NCBI GenBank assembly: GCA_003281455.1
Contig: QCBX01000008.1
Coordinates: forward strand, 1-64,000
Direction of reading: 5' to 3'
Source of the DNA: Prochlorococcus sp. AG-347-J21
Lineage (GTDB): Bacteria > Cyanobacteriota > Cyanobacteriia > PCC-6307 > Cyanobiaceae
Length of the DNA stretch: 64,000 nt
Shown: piece by piece, positions 9,227 to 19,707 of the stretch
Layout of the letters: each line of letters starts with the position of its first letter
Numbering within the stretch: the first letter of the stretch is position 1
Position numbers and translations under genes: made by a program
Notes under the pieces: generated by a model
Databases searched by the model: none
The model's input: the letters and a program-made list of their open reading frames with translations, nothing else
Told to the model about the DNA's origin: nothing

Positions 9227-12200
9227 TTATTTAATAATTTGCTCTTTTTTAATTAAAAAGTCTTTGTCAAAATTATTTATTTCTTTTGCAAATATTCTAA
9301 ACCAAAACATTAATTGATCTATTTGATTTTGAATTTCAGTAATTCCTAAACCCCTAATAGTTATTATTGAATATTGTTCGCCTTCATCAAAATCAAATTT
9401 GTTTTGAACACTACTTGGTAATGAATTTTGAAATAATTTATATGTAGATTTCTTTAATTTTGTTTCTATAAGAATGTTTGGTTTTTTGAGTTTAACTTTA
9501 TTAAAACCACATTTTTTTGCAAGTAACTTTAGTCTCATCAACATAATTAATGACTCAACAGCTTTGGGCAAGGTTCCATATCTGTTTACCCAGTCTGTGG
9601 CTAATTCAGTTAATTCATTATCATTTGAGCATTCAGTAGCAGACTTATAAGCTTCAAGCTTTTCTTCCCTGTTTAATATCCATGTTGCTGGTATAAATGC
9701 ATTTATTGGTAAATCTATTTGCGTATCGCTAACTTCTGGTATTTCTTGTCCACTTATCTCTGAGATAGCCTCGTGCAGCATTTCAATGTACAAATCATAC
9801 CCAATAGCATTTACCTTCCCACTTTGTTCTTCTCCTAGTAAACTTCCAACACCTCTTATTTCCATATCTTTCATGGCAAGTTGGTACCCACTTCCAAGTT
9901 CCGAAAAATCTTTTATAGCTCTCAATCTTTGCTTGGCTGAATCATTGATCTTATTTATATTTGGATAAAATAACCATGCATGAGCTTGAACTCCGCTTCT
10001 CCCCACCCTTCCTCTTAGTTGATAAAGTTGAGAAAGTCCAAATTTATGAGAATCTTCAATAATAATTGTATTTACTCTTGGGATGTCTAATCCACTTTCA
10101 ATTATGGTTGTACATATCATAAGATCTACTTCGCCGTTATTGAAGGCAATCATTGCATTTTCAAGATCCGTTTCGTTCATTTGTCCATGAGCAACAATAA
10201 ATTTCAAGTTAGGAAACATATTTTTTAATTTGTTTACAGCTTGATCAATATCAGAAATCCTTGGAACAACATAAAATATTTGACCTCCTCTATCAAGTTC
10301 TTGACTTATTGCGGTTCTTATTACGTCAATATCTATTTCAGATAAATATGTTTTTATTGATCTTCTAGAGGGAGGAGGTGTATTTAGTAAGCTCATTTGT
10401 CTTATTCCAGATAAACTCATATATAGAGTTCTTGGAATAGGAGTTGCAGAAAGTGTTAATACGTCTATATTGTTTTTAATTTTTTTAATTTTCTCCTTTT
10501 GTTTTACTCCAAATCTTTGTTCTTCATCTATAACGAGTAGACCTAAATTTTTTATTTCTATTTCTTTCCCCAAAATTTGGTGTGTTGCTACTACTAAATC
10601 AATCTTATTATTTTTTAAACCGGTATAAATTTCTTTTCTCTCATTAACAGTTTTGAATCTATTGAGTAATGAAACTTTTATTGGGTAAGGTGAAAATCTA
10701 TTATTTATTGTTCTCCAATGTTGCTGAGCTAGGATTGTAGTAGGAGCTAATAATATTACTTGCTTTCCTGATGTAATTGCCTTGAAAATAGCCCTTATAG
10801 CTACCTCTGTTTTACCAAAACCTACATCTCCACAAACCAGTCTATCCATTGGCTTGTCGCTTTCCATATCTGATTTTATTTCTTTTACTGCAGTAATTTG
10901 ATCTGGTGTTGGTTGGTAAGGGAATGATTCCTCTAGTTCATTTTGCCATGGACCATCTTCTGGATATATATGACCCGTAAGTTTCTCTCTCTTTGCATAA
11001 AGTTTTAAAATATCTATAGCAACTTTTTTGATTAGTTTCTTATTTTTCTCTTTTATTCTTTCCCATTCTGTTCCCCCTAATCTGTTTATTTTAGGTTTTA
11101 TTTTTCCGCTTGATCGGTATCTGTTAACGCTACCAAGTTGATCAGCGGCAACACTTATCTTCCCATCTTGATACTGAATAACTAAATAATCTCTTGAATC
11201 CCCAGTTATATTAATTTTTTCTATTTTTAAAAATTTACCTATTCCATGATTTTTATGAACTATAAAATCACCGGGACTAATCTTATTTACATTTATATTT
11301 GAATTGATACTTCTTTTTTTTCTTCTTATGAATACATTATTAAAAAGAGATTGTTGTGAAAATAATTCTTTATCTGTTATCAGGACAACCTTCCATATCG
11401 GAAGATAAAAACCCTCGATTTCATAATTGTTTTTATTTTTTAAAATTAAAGGAGTTGAATTGTTAATTGACTTTAATGCTTCATAAATATCATTAGGATT
11501 GTTTAAGAAGTTTGCATTACATTCGTGCTCAAAAAGTAAAGTCCTAGTTCTCAATGGCTGTGCTGATAATATCCATACTTTTTCATTATTTTTTATATTT
11601 TTATTTATATCATTGGATAATTTTCCTATATTTTTAGAGTATGAATTTAATCTTTTATCGTTTAATAAAAACCTATTATCAATATTGACTTTAGATTCAA
11701 ATTCATAAAATTTTATTAAATTAAAAATTTCTAGTGATTTTAATATTTCGTCAAAACTTAAATGCAAATTAGGTTTTGCCACTAAATTAATGTCATTTCT
11801 TTTAAGGTTTTCATTTAATTCATAAGCACAATTATCAAAATTACTTTCTGAATCTAGACACCAATTTTTCGCAAATTTTTTACAATCTTCTAATTCATCA
11901 ATAACAAGAATTGTTTCACTATTTAAAAAATCTATTATATTTGAGGGTTCTTTTTCAATTATTCCTAAATAACGATCAAGATTATTTTTATTTGTATCTT
12001 CTGAATTAAAAATACTGTTCTTAGATAAATTATTTAACTTATCTTTTATTAGCAAATCAAATCCAGCCTGTATTATTTCAATATTATTGATACTTTCAAA
12101 AGTTTTCTGTGAATTGGGATCATATTCTCTTATTTTTTCAATTACATTATCAAAAAATTCTAATCTTACAGGAAACTCATTATTGACAGGATAAATATCT

Positions 12201-12751
12201 ATTATTTCCCCTCTCCTGCTCCAGAATCCTTCTGTTGTAGTCACATTTTCTTTTTTATAACCCAGCAAAGTAAGTTTATTTGCTAATTCCTGAATCTCGA
12301 TTTGACCCCCTTTTTGCAAATCTAATTTATTTTCAATTAAGGAGTTTTTATTTATTAGATGAGGTTGTAATGATCTCTCTGTTGATATAACAATATTAAG
12401 TTCATTATTCTCTTTTTTTATCAATTTGGATAAAACAGTAAGCTGACTAAATTCAACCTCTTTGGATTTATTAATTGATGCGTATGGTAGATGTTCTGTT
12501 GGAGGATAATATAAAACTCCTTTATCATTTATACTTTCAAAATATCCAATCCATTTATAGGCAATTTCTACATTAGGACAAATTAATAATATATTTTTCC
12601 CCTCTTTTTTTGCGATGCTATCTATGATTATTGATTTTGCATATCTACTTGAACCAACAATATTCAATTCATTATTTTTTGAAATTCTTTTTATTAATTC
12701 AGAAGTAATTTTTGAGTTAGAAATATAATCAACTAAAGTATTTAAACTCAT
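9227..12751 (-). CDS. mfd: Transcription-repair coupling factor Mfd
   Basis: ATP-dependent DNA translocase that removes RNA polymerase stalled at lesions and recruits UvrA for nucleotide excision repair. The 1174 residues show the family order: UvrB-like N-terminal module, CarD-like RNAP-interaction domain ('ISPGDFIVHKNHGIGKFL'), then the RecG-like motor with Walker A 'VCGDVGFGKTEVA', DEEQ box 'LLVIDEEQRFGVKQKEK', motif III 'LTLSATPIPRTLYMSL' and motif VI 'QLRGRVGRSG', and the C-terminal TRCF domain. The N-terminal half is more diverged and Asn/Lys-rich, as expected from AT bias. uvrC is in the same window. Confidence 0.97.
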   Translation of the reverse strand: MSLNTLVDYISNSKITSELIKRISKNNELNIVGSSRYAKSIIIDSIAKKEGKNILLICPNVEIAYKWIGYFESINDKGVLYYPPTEHLPYASINKSKEVEFSQLTVLSKLIKKENNELNIVISTERSLQPHLINKNSLIENKLDLQKGGQIEIQELANKLTLLGYKKENVTTTEGFWSRRGEIIDIYPVNNEFPVRLEFFDNVIEKIREYDPNSQKTFESINNIEIIQAGFDLLIKDKLNNLSKNSIFNSEDTNKNNLDRYLGIIEKEPSNIIDFLNSETILVIDELEDCKKFAKNWCLDSESNFDNCAYELNENLKRNDINLVAKPNLHLSFDEILKSLEIFNLIKFYEFESKVNIDNRFLLNDKRLNSYSKNIGKLSNDINKNIKNNEKVWILSAQPLRTRTLLFEHECNANFLNNPNDIYEALKSINNSTPLILKNKNNYEIEGFYLPIWKVVLITDKELFSQQSLFNNVFIRRKKRSINSNINVNKISPGDFIVHKNHGIGKFLKIEKINITGDSRDYLVIQYQDGKISVAADQLGSVNRYRSSGKIKPKINRLGGTEWERIKEKNKKLIKKVAIDILKLYAKREKLTGHIYPEDGPWQNELEESFPYQPTPDQITAVKEIKSDMESDKPMDRLVCGDVGFGKTEVAIRAIFKAITSGKQVILLAPTTILAQQHWRTINNRFSPYPIKVSLLNRFKTVNERKEIYTGLKNNKIDLVVATHQILGKEIEIKNLGLLVIDEEQRFGVKQKEKIKKIKNNIDVLTLSATPIPRTLYMSLSGIRQMSLLNTPPPSRRSIKTYLSEIDIDVIRTAISQELDRGGQIFYVVPRISDIDQAVNKLKNMFPNLKFIVAHGQMNETDLENAMIAFNNGEVDLMICTTIIESGLDIPRVNTIIIEDSHKFGLSQLYQLRGRVGRSGVQAHAWLFYPNINKINDSAKQRLRAIKDFSELGSGYQLAMKDMEIRGVGSLLGEEQSGKVNAIGYDLYIEMLHEAISEISGQEIPEVSDTQIDLPINAFIPATWILNREEKLEAYKSATECSNDNELTELATDWVNRYGTLPKAVESLIMLMRLKLLAKKCGFNKVKLKKPNILIETKLKKSTYKLFQNSLPSSVQNKFDFDEGEQYSIITIRGLGITEIQNQIDQLMFWFRIFAKEINNFDKDFLIKKEQIIK

Positions 12752-12825
12752 TTATAGCTATCAATCTTGATTACAAATATCCGATACATTATATTAGATT
12801 TTATACTGATTGTGAATAATATTTA

Positions 12826-13536
12826 ATGGATTCAGCAGCAATAAACTCTTTTATACCCACACTAGATCAGGTAGACAGTTGGTACGAAATCTTTACTCTT
12901 TTACCAATATTAATTGCTCTAGAATTATTATTATCAGCAGATAATGCTGTTGCACTAGCTTCTCTTACTAAATCTCTCGACACTTCAGAATTAAGGTCTA
13001 GAGCCTTAAATATTGGTATAACAATATCTTTATTATTTAGAATTATTCTGATCATATTATCTAATGTTCTTCTAAAGTTTATTCTTATTAGAGTTTTTGC
13101 CGGTTTTTATTTAATATACTTATTCTTCTCTAATGTTTTTTTAAATTCAGATATAGAAAATGCTGAAAATGGTACAGATAATAATGAAAATAATTTTAGG
13201 TTCTTAAAGGTTGTAGCGCTTCTCTCAATTACTGATTTTGCTTTTTCCATAGACAGTATTACTACTGCAGTAGCTATCAGTGATCAATACATATTAATTA
13301 TATTTGGAGCAGTTATTGGTGTATTAGCCTTAAGATTTACATCGGGGATTTTTCTAAAACTTCTGGATATATTTTCTAGATTAGAAACAGCCGGTTACGT
13401 AGCAATTTTAATTGTTGGGATTAAACTTTTACTAAATACTTTAATTAGAGAATCTATTCTTCCAGACTATTATTTTTATTTTTTGATTCTTTTTGCTTTC
13501 ATTTGGGGATTCTCTAAAAAAGAATCTAATACTTAA
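12826..13536 (+). CDS. TerC family integral membrane protein
   Basis: 236 residues, about seven hydrophobic segments. Two conserved Asp-containing repeats characteristic of TerC are present: 'LLPILIALELLLSADNAVALA' near the N-terminus and 'LLSITDFAFSIDSITTAVAIS' in the middle. TerC proteins are linked to metal (Mn) export or to membrane-protein insertion in thylakoids (the plant homologue); substrate cannot be read here. Its stop overlaps that of fmt on the other strand by the four bases TTAA. Confidence 0.85.
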   Translation: MDSAAINSFIPTLDQVDSWYEIFTLLPILIALELLLSADNAVALASLTKSLDTSELRSRALNIGITISLLFRIILIILSNVLLKFILIRVFAGFYLIYLFFSNVFLNSDIENAENGTDNNENNFRFLKVVALLSITDFAFSIDSITTAVAISDQYILIIFGAVIGVLALRFTSGIFLKLLDIFSRLETAGYVAILIVGIKLLLNTLIRESILPDYYFYFLILFAFIWGFSKKESNT

Positions 13537-14519
13537 TCTGAGAGATATTCACCTACTGATGGCTTTAACTGTTGTATCAATTGCATTTGGCTAGAAATGT
13601 TTTTGCCTTCAAGTTTTGCTTCTAACAAAATAATCGGATCAGTTTTAGTTGAAATTATTATTCCTTTATTTTCTATTACAGCAAGAATAATACCTGGTCT
13701 TGAATAATTGCTCATTAAAAGGTATTTTTCATGTTTAATATCATCACTACTCAAAATTTTAATTTTAAGTATTTTTAGGTTCTTACCTCTAAAAGTTGTA
13801 TTTGCTCGTGGGTATAATGCTTTTATTTTTTGAGAAATTTTAATTGCCTCATTACCCCAATCAACTTTAAAGTCTGATTTTTCAATCATTCTTGCGTAAG
13901 TGATTTCCTTCTCAAGGGTATTTTGTTTTGTTAATTGATGATTAGTATTTTTATTAATATTTTCTTCGATTAAAGATGTAGCATTTAAAAATAATTTTGC
14001 CGATAAAATACTAAGTTTTTCCGATAGTGTATTTAAATTATCGTCATTATCGATTTTAATTTTTTCTTCCAACAATATGTCGCCAGTATCTAGCCCCTCA
14101 TTCATTTTCATAATTCCTACACCAGTAAATTCATCCCCTTTTATTAGGGACCATTGAATTGGGGCGGCACCACGCCATCTTGGAAGTAATGAAGCATGTG
14201 CGTTCCAACAACCAAATTTTGGGATTTCCAATATCTCTTTGGGTAAAATTTTCCCGTAAGCTATAACAATAAATAAATCACAAGAAAGTGATTTAAGTTC
14301 ATTTATAAAATGTTTATTGTCCTTGATTTTTGCTGGAGTATAAATTTTTATAAATTCTTTCTCGGCAATACTTTTTACAGGCGAGGCTATTAATTTATTT
14401 CCCCTAGATCTCTTCTTGTCCGGTTGGCTAACTACTGCAATTACCTCGTGCTTAGATTTAATAAAAATATCTAGACTAGGAATCGAATATTCAGGTGTTC
14501 CCCAGAATATAATTCTCAC
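13533..14519 (-). CDS. fmt: Methionyl-tRNA formyltransferase
   Basis: Formylates initiator Met-tRNA using 10-formyl-tetrahydrofolate. The 328 residues contain the N-terminal 'RIIFWGTPEYSIPSL', the central catalytic region 'NAHASLLPRWRGAAPIQWSL' (Asn, His) and 'MNEGLDTGDIL' with the catalytic Asp, then the OB-fold C-terminal domain. The first ATG overlaps the stop of the upstream TldE-like gene, so the two are likely translationally coupled. Confidence 0.95.
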   Translation of the reverse strand: MRIIFWGTPEYSIPSLDIFIKSKHEVIAVVSQPDKKRSRGNKLIASPVKSIAEKEFIKIYTPAKIKDNKHFINELKSLSCDLFIVIAYGKILPKEILEIPKFGCWNAHASLLPRWRGAAPIQWSLIKGDEFTGVGIMKMNEGLDTGDILLEEKIKIDNDDNLNTLSEKLSILSAKLFLNATSLIEENINKNTNHQLTKQNTLEKEITYARMIEKSDFKVDWGNEAIKISQKIKALYPRANTTFRGKNLKILKIKILSSDDIKHEKYLLMSNYSRPGIILAVIENKGIIISTKTDPIILLEAKLEGKNISSQMQLIQQLKPSVGEYLSD

Positions 14520-15868
14520 GCGTCACCAGTTATTGATAATTCATCTACCCATATATGTGGAGAAATTCCAGTTGTCGTTACCTCCTGGCTTGATTCAATA
14601 TTTATTATATTTTTTAAAAGATATTTGATATCCCCTGCCACAGTGGCGGATTCTATTGAGATTTTTTTTCCGTTTTTATAGAGCCATCCATCAAATGGAA
14701 GAGAGAATGAACCTTGACTTGCTCTGACGCCTGCATGGATTGCATTTAATTCTTCGATATAAACAAATTCTCCCTCATAGATAGAGTGATCTAATGTTGT
14801 TTTTAGATCAGAGTTTTCCTCTGATTTCTCAACTACTATCCAATCAGGAGATACTGAAACTTTTGATCCTAGTCCAGCGTGGCCTGTGGGGATTGTTTTA
14901 AATATTCTTGCAGTTGATTCAGAATGTATAAAATTTTCAATTCTCCCTTTGTTAATCAGACATAGTCTTTTGGTTGGGGTTCCTTCTCCATCAAATGGTG
15001 TAGAAGAAATATTCTTTTCGTGAAGGCCATCATCATAAATATTAAGTGCTTCTGTAGATAGTTTCTCTCCGATTGAATTTATATTAGATAAGCTCACTCC
15101 ATCTATGATGCTTCTAGCATTAAACATTGAGCTAAAGGCGTTAATGATAGTTAAAAAAGACTCTGGTGAAAAACATATTAGATACTTATCAGTTTTAATA
15201 GATGCATAATTTAAATGAGAAATTGTTTTATTTGAAGCCTCTTTAATACACGACTCTATATCTATATCATCAGCTCCATATCCAAGTTTTACGGAACCTG
15301 AACTACGAGGCTTCTTGTTTTTCTCTTCTGCTCTTGCATATAAATATAGTGCTGCTTGACTTTTGGAATAACTTCGAAAGGCACCCTCACTATTTGCATA
15401 TACTCTCTCAAAGAAACTCTCAGATAAACCATTATATGGAACAGATTTTATGGATTCATGACTTTCTATTAGTTTTACTTCCGCTCCTCTTAAAAGTGTA
15501 AGTAATTTTTTTATTCCAACAGGATTTCTTTTTTTAACTTCCTTAACTTTAATAGGATCCTTCGCTAGTGGTGAAAATTCTGTGGTTTCATTCTTATTGC
15601 CGAAATCAGAAGCTATATTTGCTTGCTTAAGAGCATTTTTAATACCAGATTCACTAATATCACTTGTTGTAGTAATACCAACTAGATTAGATTGATTCCA
15701 AACTCTTATAGTTAAAATTTGCTTTTGTGATGCCTTAAGTTGTTTAGCCTCCCCTTTATCTACTTGCACAGAATAATCATTAGAAAAGCTTGCTCCATAA
15801 TCCCATTTTTTAAGATTTAGGAAATCTGCAGCTTTAGATATTTCAGTTGTAATTTCTTTTGAATTCAT
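14516..15868 (-). CDS. tldE: TldE/PmbA-type subunit of the TldD/E peptidase
   Basis: 450 residues, related to its upstream neighbour TldD but without the metal-binding HExxxH motif, as expected for the TldE (PmbA) subunit. Family-like features are the N-terminal region with 'RVWNQSNLVGITTTSDISESGI' and the C-terminal glycine-rich segments 'PFDGEGTPTKRL' and 'HAGVRASQGSFSLPFDGWLY'. The TldD/TldE heterodimer cleaves unfolded or leader peptides inside the cell in known systems. The gene starts three bases after the TldD stop; operon order tldD-tldE-fmt. Confidence 0.88.
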   Translation of the reverse strand: MNSKEITTEISKAADFLNLKKWDYGASFSNDYSVQVDKGEAKQLKASQKQILTIRVWNQSNLVGITTTSDISESGIKNALKQANIASDFGNKNETTEFSPLAKDPIKVKEVKKRNPVGIKKLLTLLRGAEVKLIESHESIKSVPYNGLSESFFERVYANSEGAFRSYSKSQAALYLYARAEEKNKKPRSSGSVKLGYGADDIDIESCIKEASNKTISHLNYASIKTDKYLICFSPESFLTIINAFSSMFNARSIIDGVSLSNINSIGEKLSTEALNIYDDGLHEKNISSTPFDGEGTPTKRLCLINKGRIENFIHSESTARIFKTIPTGHAGLGSKVSVSPDWIVVEKSEENSDLKTTLDHSIYEGEFVYIEELNAIHAGVRASQGSFSLPFDGWLYKNGKKISIESATVAGDIKYLLKNIINIESSQEVTTTGISPHIWVDELSITGDA

Positions 15869-15871
15869 ATC

Positions 15872-17293
15872 CTATCTTCCGCCAACAGTGATTGAATCAA
15901 CCTTAATATGAGGTTGGCCAACAGTTACGTTGACACTGCCACTAATGGATCCACAGAATCCAGGAGCCAATTCGAGATCATTTCCGCACATTGATATTTT
16001 TGGCATAACTTCTTTAGCCTCACCGATCAATGTTGCTCCCTTTACTGGACTAGTTAATTTTCCATTTTTAATAAGATATCCTTCTTCTACCGCAAAATTA
16101 AATTGTCCTGTAGCACCTACACTGCCACCACCCATTGATTTGCAGTAAAGACCTTCACTGATACTATTGATTAAATCCTCTTTCGAGTGCTCACCTTTAG
16201 CTATATAAGTATTTCTCATTCTTGAAGCTGCAGCAAAAGAATAATTTTGTCTTCTTCCACTTCCTGTTCTTTTATGGCCAGTTCTTAATTCACCTGCCCT
16301 GTCGGATATGAATTTTTTTAAAATTCCATCTTTTATAAGAACTGATTTTTCTGGTTCCATACCTTCATCATCTACTGATAATGAACCGAAGGATCCTTCT
16401 GATATCCCTTCATCTATCGCTGTTACAGATTCATGTGCAATTTTTTCATTCAATTTATTCTTAAATGGTGTTGTTCCTCTCTCTATTTGAGTAGTTTCAA
16501 GTAAATGACCGCAGGCTTCATGGAATATAACGCCCCCAAATTTATTAGCTAATACAACAGGCATTTGTCCTGCATCAACATAATCTGCATACAACATGTT
16601 CATTGAACTTTCAAACACATCATTAGCTGCTTTTTCGTGATCCCATAATCTGAATTCATTAGGCATTCCTGACGATCCAAATCTTCTACTTCCACTAGAT
16701 CTATATTGGGCATCACTTGCAATTACGTTGAGTCCAACTGTTTGATGCAATCTAATATCTGAGACATAGGTTCCGTCACTGGAGGCTATAATTACTTCTT
16801 GAAGATTTCTTGAGTAACTTCCTTTTCTAGTTATTATTTTATTATTTTTTTTTAAAGACTTTGTGCTGACAAGTAGTTTTTCACTTATCTCAAGAATAGA
16901 TGGGACTTCATTAATCCATTTTTTCTTGGATAAACTATAGTCCCTATGTTTATTTAAACCGTTAAATACTTCTCTTTTGTTGTCTGTTATGTCTAACATC
17001 TCAATAGCCTGAGATATCGATCTCATCAAGCCATGCTTTGTTAAGTCATTTGTACTTACAAATCCATCTTTATTTCCCTTGAAGATTCTAATGCCAGCAC
17101 CCCTTCCAAATGAAGGACTTACACTTGTAATAAAATCTTCTTCAGCTAAAACGCTTGAGTTGTCAGTATTCTCTATAAATATTTCTACAAAATCAGCACC
17201 AAGTCCAATGCCGTAGAAAATAATTTCTTCTAATAAATCTTTATTGCAACCACCAAAAACGATTTCATTTGATTTGATTTGTGACGAAAGCAT
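15872..17293 (-). CDS. tldD: TldD-type zinc metallopeptidase subunit
   Basis: 473 residues. The motif 'GGVIFHEACGHLLETTQIER' contains the HExxxH zinc site of the TldD family, with further conserved blocks 'SFGSLSVDDEGMEPEKSVLI' and 'GRRQNYSFAAASRMRNTYI'. Partner of the adjacent TldE-like protein. In other bacteria TldD/E processes modified peptides and degrades antitoxins; in this genome a housekeeping role is more likely because no RiPP cluster is nearby. It lies 31 bases downstream of acsF on the same strand. Confidence 0.93.
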   Translation of the reverse strand: MLSSQIKSNEIVFGGCNKDLLEEIIFYGIGLGADFVEIFIENTDNSSVLAEEDFITSVSPSFGRGAGIRIFKGNKDGFVSTNDLTKHGLMRSISQAIEMLDITDNKREVFNGLNKHRDYSLSKKKWINEVPSILEISEKLLVSTKSLKKNNKIITRKGSYSRNLQEVIIASSDGTYVSDIRLHQTVGLNVIASDAQYRSSGSRRFGSSGMPNEFRLWDHEKAANDVFESSMNMLYADYVDAGQMPVVLANKFGGVIFHEACGHLLETTQIERGTTPFKNKLNEKIAHESVTAIDEGISEGSFGSLSVDDEGMEPEKSVLIKDGILKKFISDRAGELRTGHKRTGSGRRQNYSFAAASRMRNTYIAKGEHSKEDLINSISEGLYCKSMGGGSVGATGQFNFAVEEGYLIKNGKLTSPVKGATLIGEAKEVMPKISMCGNDLELAPGFCGSISGSVNVTVGQPHIKVDSITVGGR

Positions 17294-17324
17294 ATGAGTC
17301 TATATATCTTATGTGTATTAAAGA

Positions 17325-18497
17325 TTATCTAATAGAAGGTTGGAAATCTTTGCTATCAAGGGGTTTTAATAAGTATAGTCTTAATAACTGGTAACCGTTT
17401 GATAAATATTTAGGTAATTTTTTAAAAGTTTTAGATACTTTATTTGCATCACTGTTTGCAATATCGGAAAGAACCTTATTATTATCTACTATTTTATCTA
17501 ATCTTCCATAAAAAGATTTATCATAAACGTCCATTACTACAGGGAAAACTCTAGCTGCAGTTTCATTTGTTTTATTAATAACAAACTGGTCGTAATTTCT
17601 TGCATCTAAACCTAAAGAACTGTAGAAATCTTTTTTAATTCCTAAATCCCTTGCATACATAGTTGCAAATACAGCTAATAGAAAGAACCTAGACCATAAC
17701 TTGGATGTCAATGGAAGATTATTCAAAAAATATCTAAACCTATGGAAGTAGTCAAATAATGGGTGTGTAAAAGTAGAGCCGCCAATGGTAATTTTTTTGC
17801 TTAAAGATTTAACAGTACGTGGCTGTGCTTTCATTAATGCGTCAAAGAAATCCCCATGTCTATTTTCATCTTGACACCAATTTTCAAAGTAATTAAATAG
17901 TGGGAAAATTTTGCTATCAGGGTTCTTTTCGAGATGCCTATAAATTGCTATGTATCTCCAATAACCTATTTTTTCTGATAAATAAGTAGCGTAAAAAATA
18001 CTTCTTGGAGGGAAATAAGTGTAATCTTTATTGGCTGTTAAAAAACCTAAATCTAATTGAAGTCCAAAGTCACTCATTGATTTATTTAAAAAACCTGCAT
18101 GTCTTGCTTCATCTCTGGCCATATGAGCAAAACATTCAGCAAGCAGAGGGTTTTTGACTTTAATTCTCTTACTAAGTTCCTTATAAAGTAAAAAACCTGA
18201 AAATTCTGAAGTACAACTTCCCTCGAGAAAATCAACGAAAAGCTCTCTTGTCTCAGGATCTAATTTTTCTGCAGCGCCTTCAAATTCACTATTTCTTACA
18301 AAATGATGTCTATTGTAATCTTTCCTAAATTCCTCACATATAGCTTCCAATTCCTCCTCGTTTATTGATAAATCCATATTTTCCATGGCCTCAAAGTCTG
18401 TTGTATAGAATCTTGGGGACAAAATTGTTTCTTTTGCTGGGATCTTTCCATTATTAATATCTTTTTTATTTTTTGATTCAACAGTTGATTGAGCCAT
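17325..18497 (-). CDS. acsF: Mg-protoporphyrin IX monomethyl ester oxidative cyclase
   Basis: Oxygen-dependent diiron cyclase that closes ring E of chlorophyll to give protochlorophyllide-type pigment (also called ChlE/CHL27). 390 residues. The di-iron carboxylate ligands are visible in the helices '[13 protein letters not shown]', '[16 protein letters not shown]' and '[16 protein letters not shown]' (ExxH motifs). The N-terminal 35 residues are polar and not part of the core. The window also holds chlH, two steps earlier in the branch, but the two genes are 13 kb apart. Confidence 0.96.
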   Translation of the reverse strand: MAQSTVESKNKKDINNGKIPAKETILSPRFYTTDFEAMENMDLSINEEELEAICEEFRKDYNRHHFVRNSEFEGAAEKLDPETRELFVDFLEGSCTSEFSGFLLYKELSKRIKVKNPLLAECFAHMARDEARHAGFLNKSMSDFGLQLDLGFLTANKDYTYFPPRSIFYATYLSEKIGYWRYIAIYRHLEKNPDSKIFPLFNYFENWCQDENRHGDFFDALMKAQPRTVKSLSKKITIGGSTFTHPLFDYFHRFRYFLNNLPLTSKLWSRFFLLAVFATMYARDLGIKKDFYSSLGLDARNYDQFVINKTNETAARVFPVVMDVYDKSFYGRLDKIVDNNKVLSDIANSDANKVSKTFKKLPKYLSNGYQLLRLYLLKPLDSKDFQPSIR

Positions 18498-18578
18498 TTT
18501 ATTATTCGGTTTATTAATACTATTATTTACTATGATTTGTATTTTCGAGGGAAAAGTTAACTTGGTGTTATTGTTTTT

Positions 18579-19145
18579 CTAATTAACTCCTATTAACTTT
18601 TGCCCATTCAATCTTTGAAGTACTCTTGAAATAATTAATTTTAGGGTAATTCTTTTTTCGTCAATAAGAAATGATTCAATAATACTTGGTTTTTGATTAG
18701 GTTTTGATAAAGAAATACTTTTTAATGAACTAATGTCATCCTTCTCAAAGGATAACCAAAAGTTACATGTATCTTTAATTTCACAATTAATTACCCAACA
18801 TTTATCTCCAGCAATAGGTCTATTTGTGTTAGAGAGGTTAATATTGTTTATTTCTAATCCTCTTTGATTAATTTCCTCCGTAAGTGAGGGAATTAGGTGT
18901 ATGTTAATAAATTCTTGGAAAGGCTTTTTCTCTACTGGGAGTTCTTTTTTGGGTTTTGTTACAGGTGTTTCGGGAGTATTAATTTCATTTTTTATAACAA
19001 CTTTAGTAGCAGAATCACCATTATTTGTATCCATATTGATAACTTTTTCTGATTTAGGTCCTTTAATTTCCTCAGGGTTTGATTTAGTAGTGTTGTCAGA
19101 TATTTCTTTATTTATTTCGATATTTTTGTCTAAATTTTCTTCCAT
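18579..19145 (-). CDS. DUF2996 family protein
   Basis: 188 residues in two parts: a charged, low-complexity N-terminus (to about residue 75, rich in Lys, Glu, Asn, Pro) and a globular C-terminal domain with 'FINIHLIPSLTEEINQRGL', 'DKCWVINCEIKDTCNFWLSF' and 'LIISRVLQRLNGQKLIGVN', which match the cyanobacteria/chloroplast DUF2996 family. The function is not established to my knowledge. It lies 82 bases upstream of acsF on the same strand, but that spacing does not prove cotranscription. Confidence 0.8.
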   Translation of the reverse strand: MEENLDKNIEINKEISDNTTKSNPEEIKGPKSEKVINMDTNNGDSATKVVIKNEINTPETPVTKPKKELPVEKKPFQEFINIHLIPSLTEEINQRGLEINNINLSNTNRPIAGDKCWVINCEIKDTCNFWLSFEKDDISSLKSISLSKPNQKPSIIESFLIDEKRITLKLIISRVLQRLNGQKLIGVN

Positions 19146-19204
19146 AAAAAAAACTATTTATTTCATTATAAATTAAAAAAACATTTTTTAATTAATTTAT
19201 TTTT

Positions 19205-19651
19205 CTACCAATCATTATCAGCATTATCCCAGTCATCTTTTATATCTTGATTTGAATAACTTTGATCTTTTTTTAAATTATTATCATTCATATTTTTGAC
19301 TACTCTGTAATTAACAGAAATTGTTGGTTGAGTTTCTCTAATATCCCTTTGTGGCGGCATCTCAACATTTGGTTCCATTTCTTCCTCATTATTATTAGAT
19401 ACAAAATCATCTTCCACATTTTCGAAAGTATTTTTTCTGAAACTGGTATTAGTAATTGTGGTATTCAATAAAGTACTTATAAATAATCCAGAAAAAAATG
19501 AAATACTGATTAACTTACCTATACTTATTTCTTGGAAAGTCCATTTAAAATATCTAAATGAAGTCTTATGGTTATTATTTGTAAACAATAATGTTTGCAA
19601 AATTATTATTAAAAAAAGATTTAATAATAAAAACTTTTTCTTAAAAATCAT
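19205..19651 (-). CDS. Hypothetical protein with two N-terminal spans and acidic tail
   Basis: 148 residues. Two hydrophobic segments (about 7-24 'FLLLNLFLIIILQTLLF' and 45-63 'LISISFFSGLFISTLLN') precede a hydrophilic acidic half with 'NVEDDFVSNNNEEEMEP' and 'DNADNDW' at the very end. The soluble part has no recognisable motif. It sits between DUF2996 and the Zam-like gene on the same strand. Hypothetical; supported by length, placement and clear topology. Confidence 0.55.
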   Translation of the reverse strand: MIFKKKFLLLNLFLIIILQTLLFTNNNHKTSFRYFKWTFQEISIGKLISISFFSGLFISTLLNTTITNTSFRKNTFENVEDDFVSNNNEEEMEPNVEMPPQRDIRETQPTISVNYRVVKNMNDNNLKKDQSYSNQDIKDDWDNADNDW

Positions 19652-19707
19652 TCTAAAAAGTCATCTTGATTTTTTTTTATTTCCATATTATTTTTTAAAT
19701 AATTTAT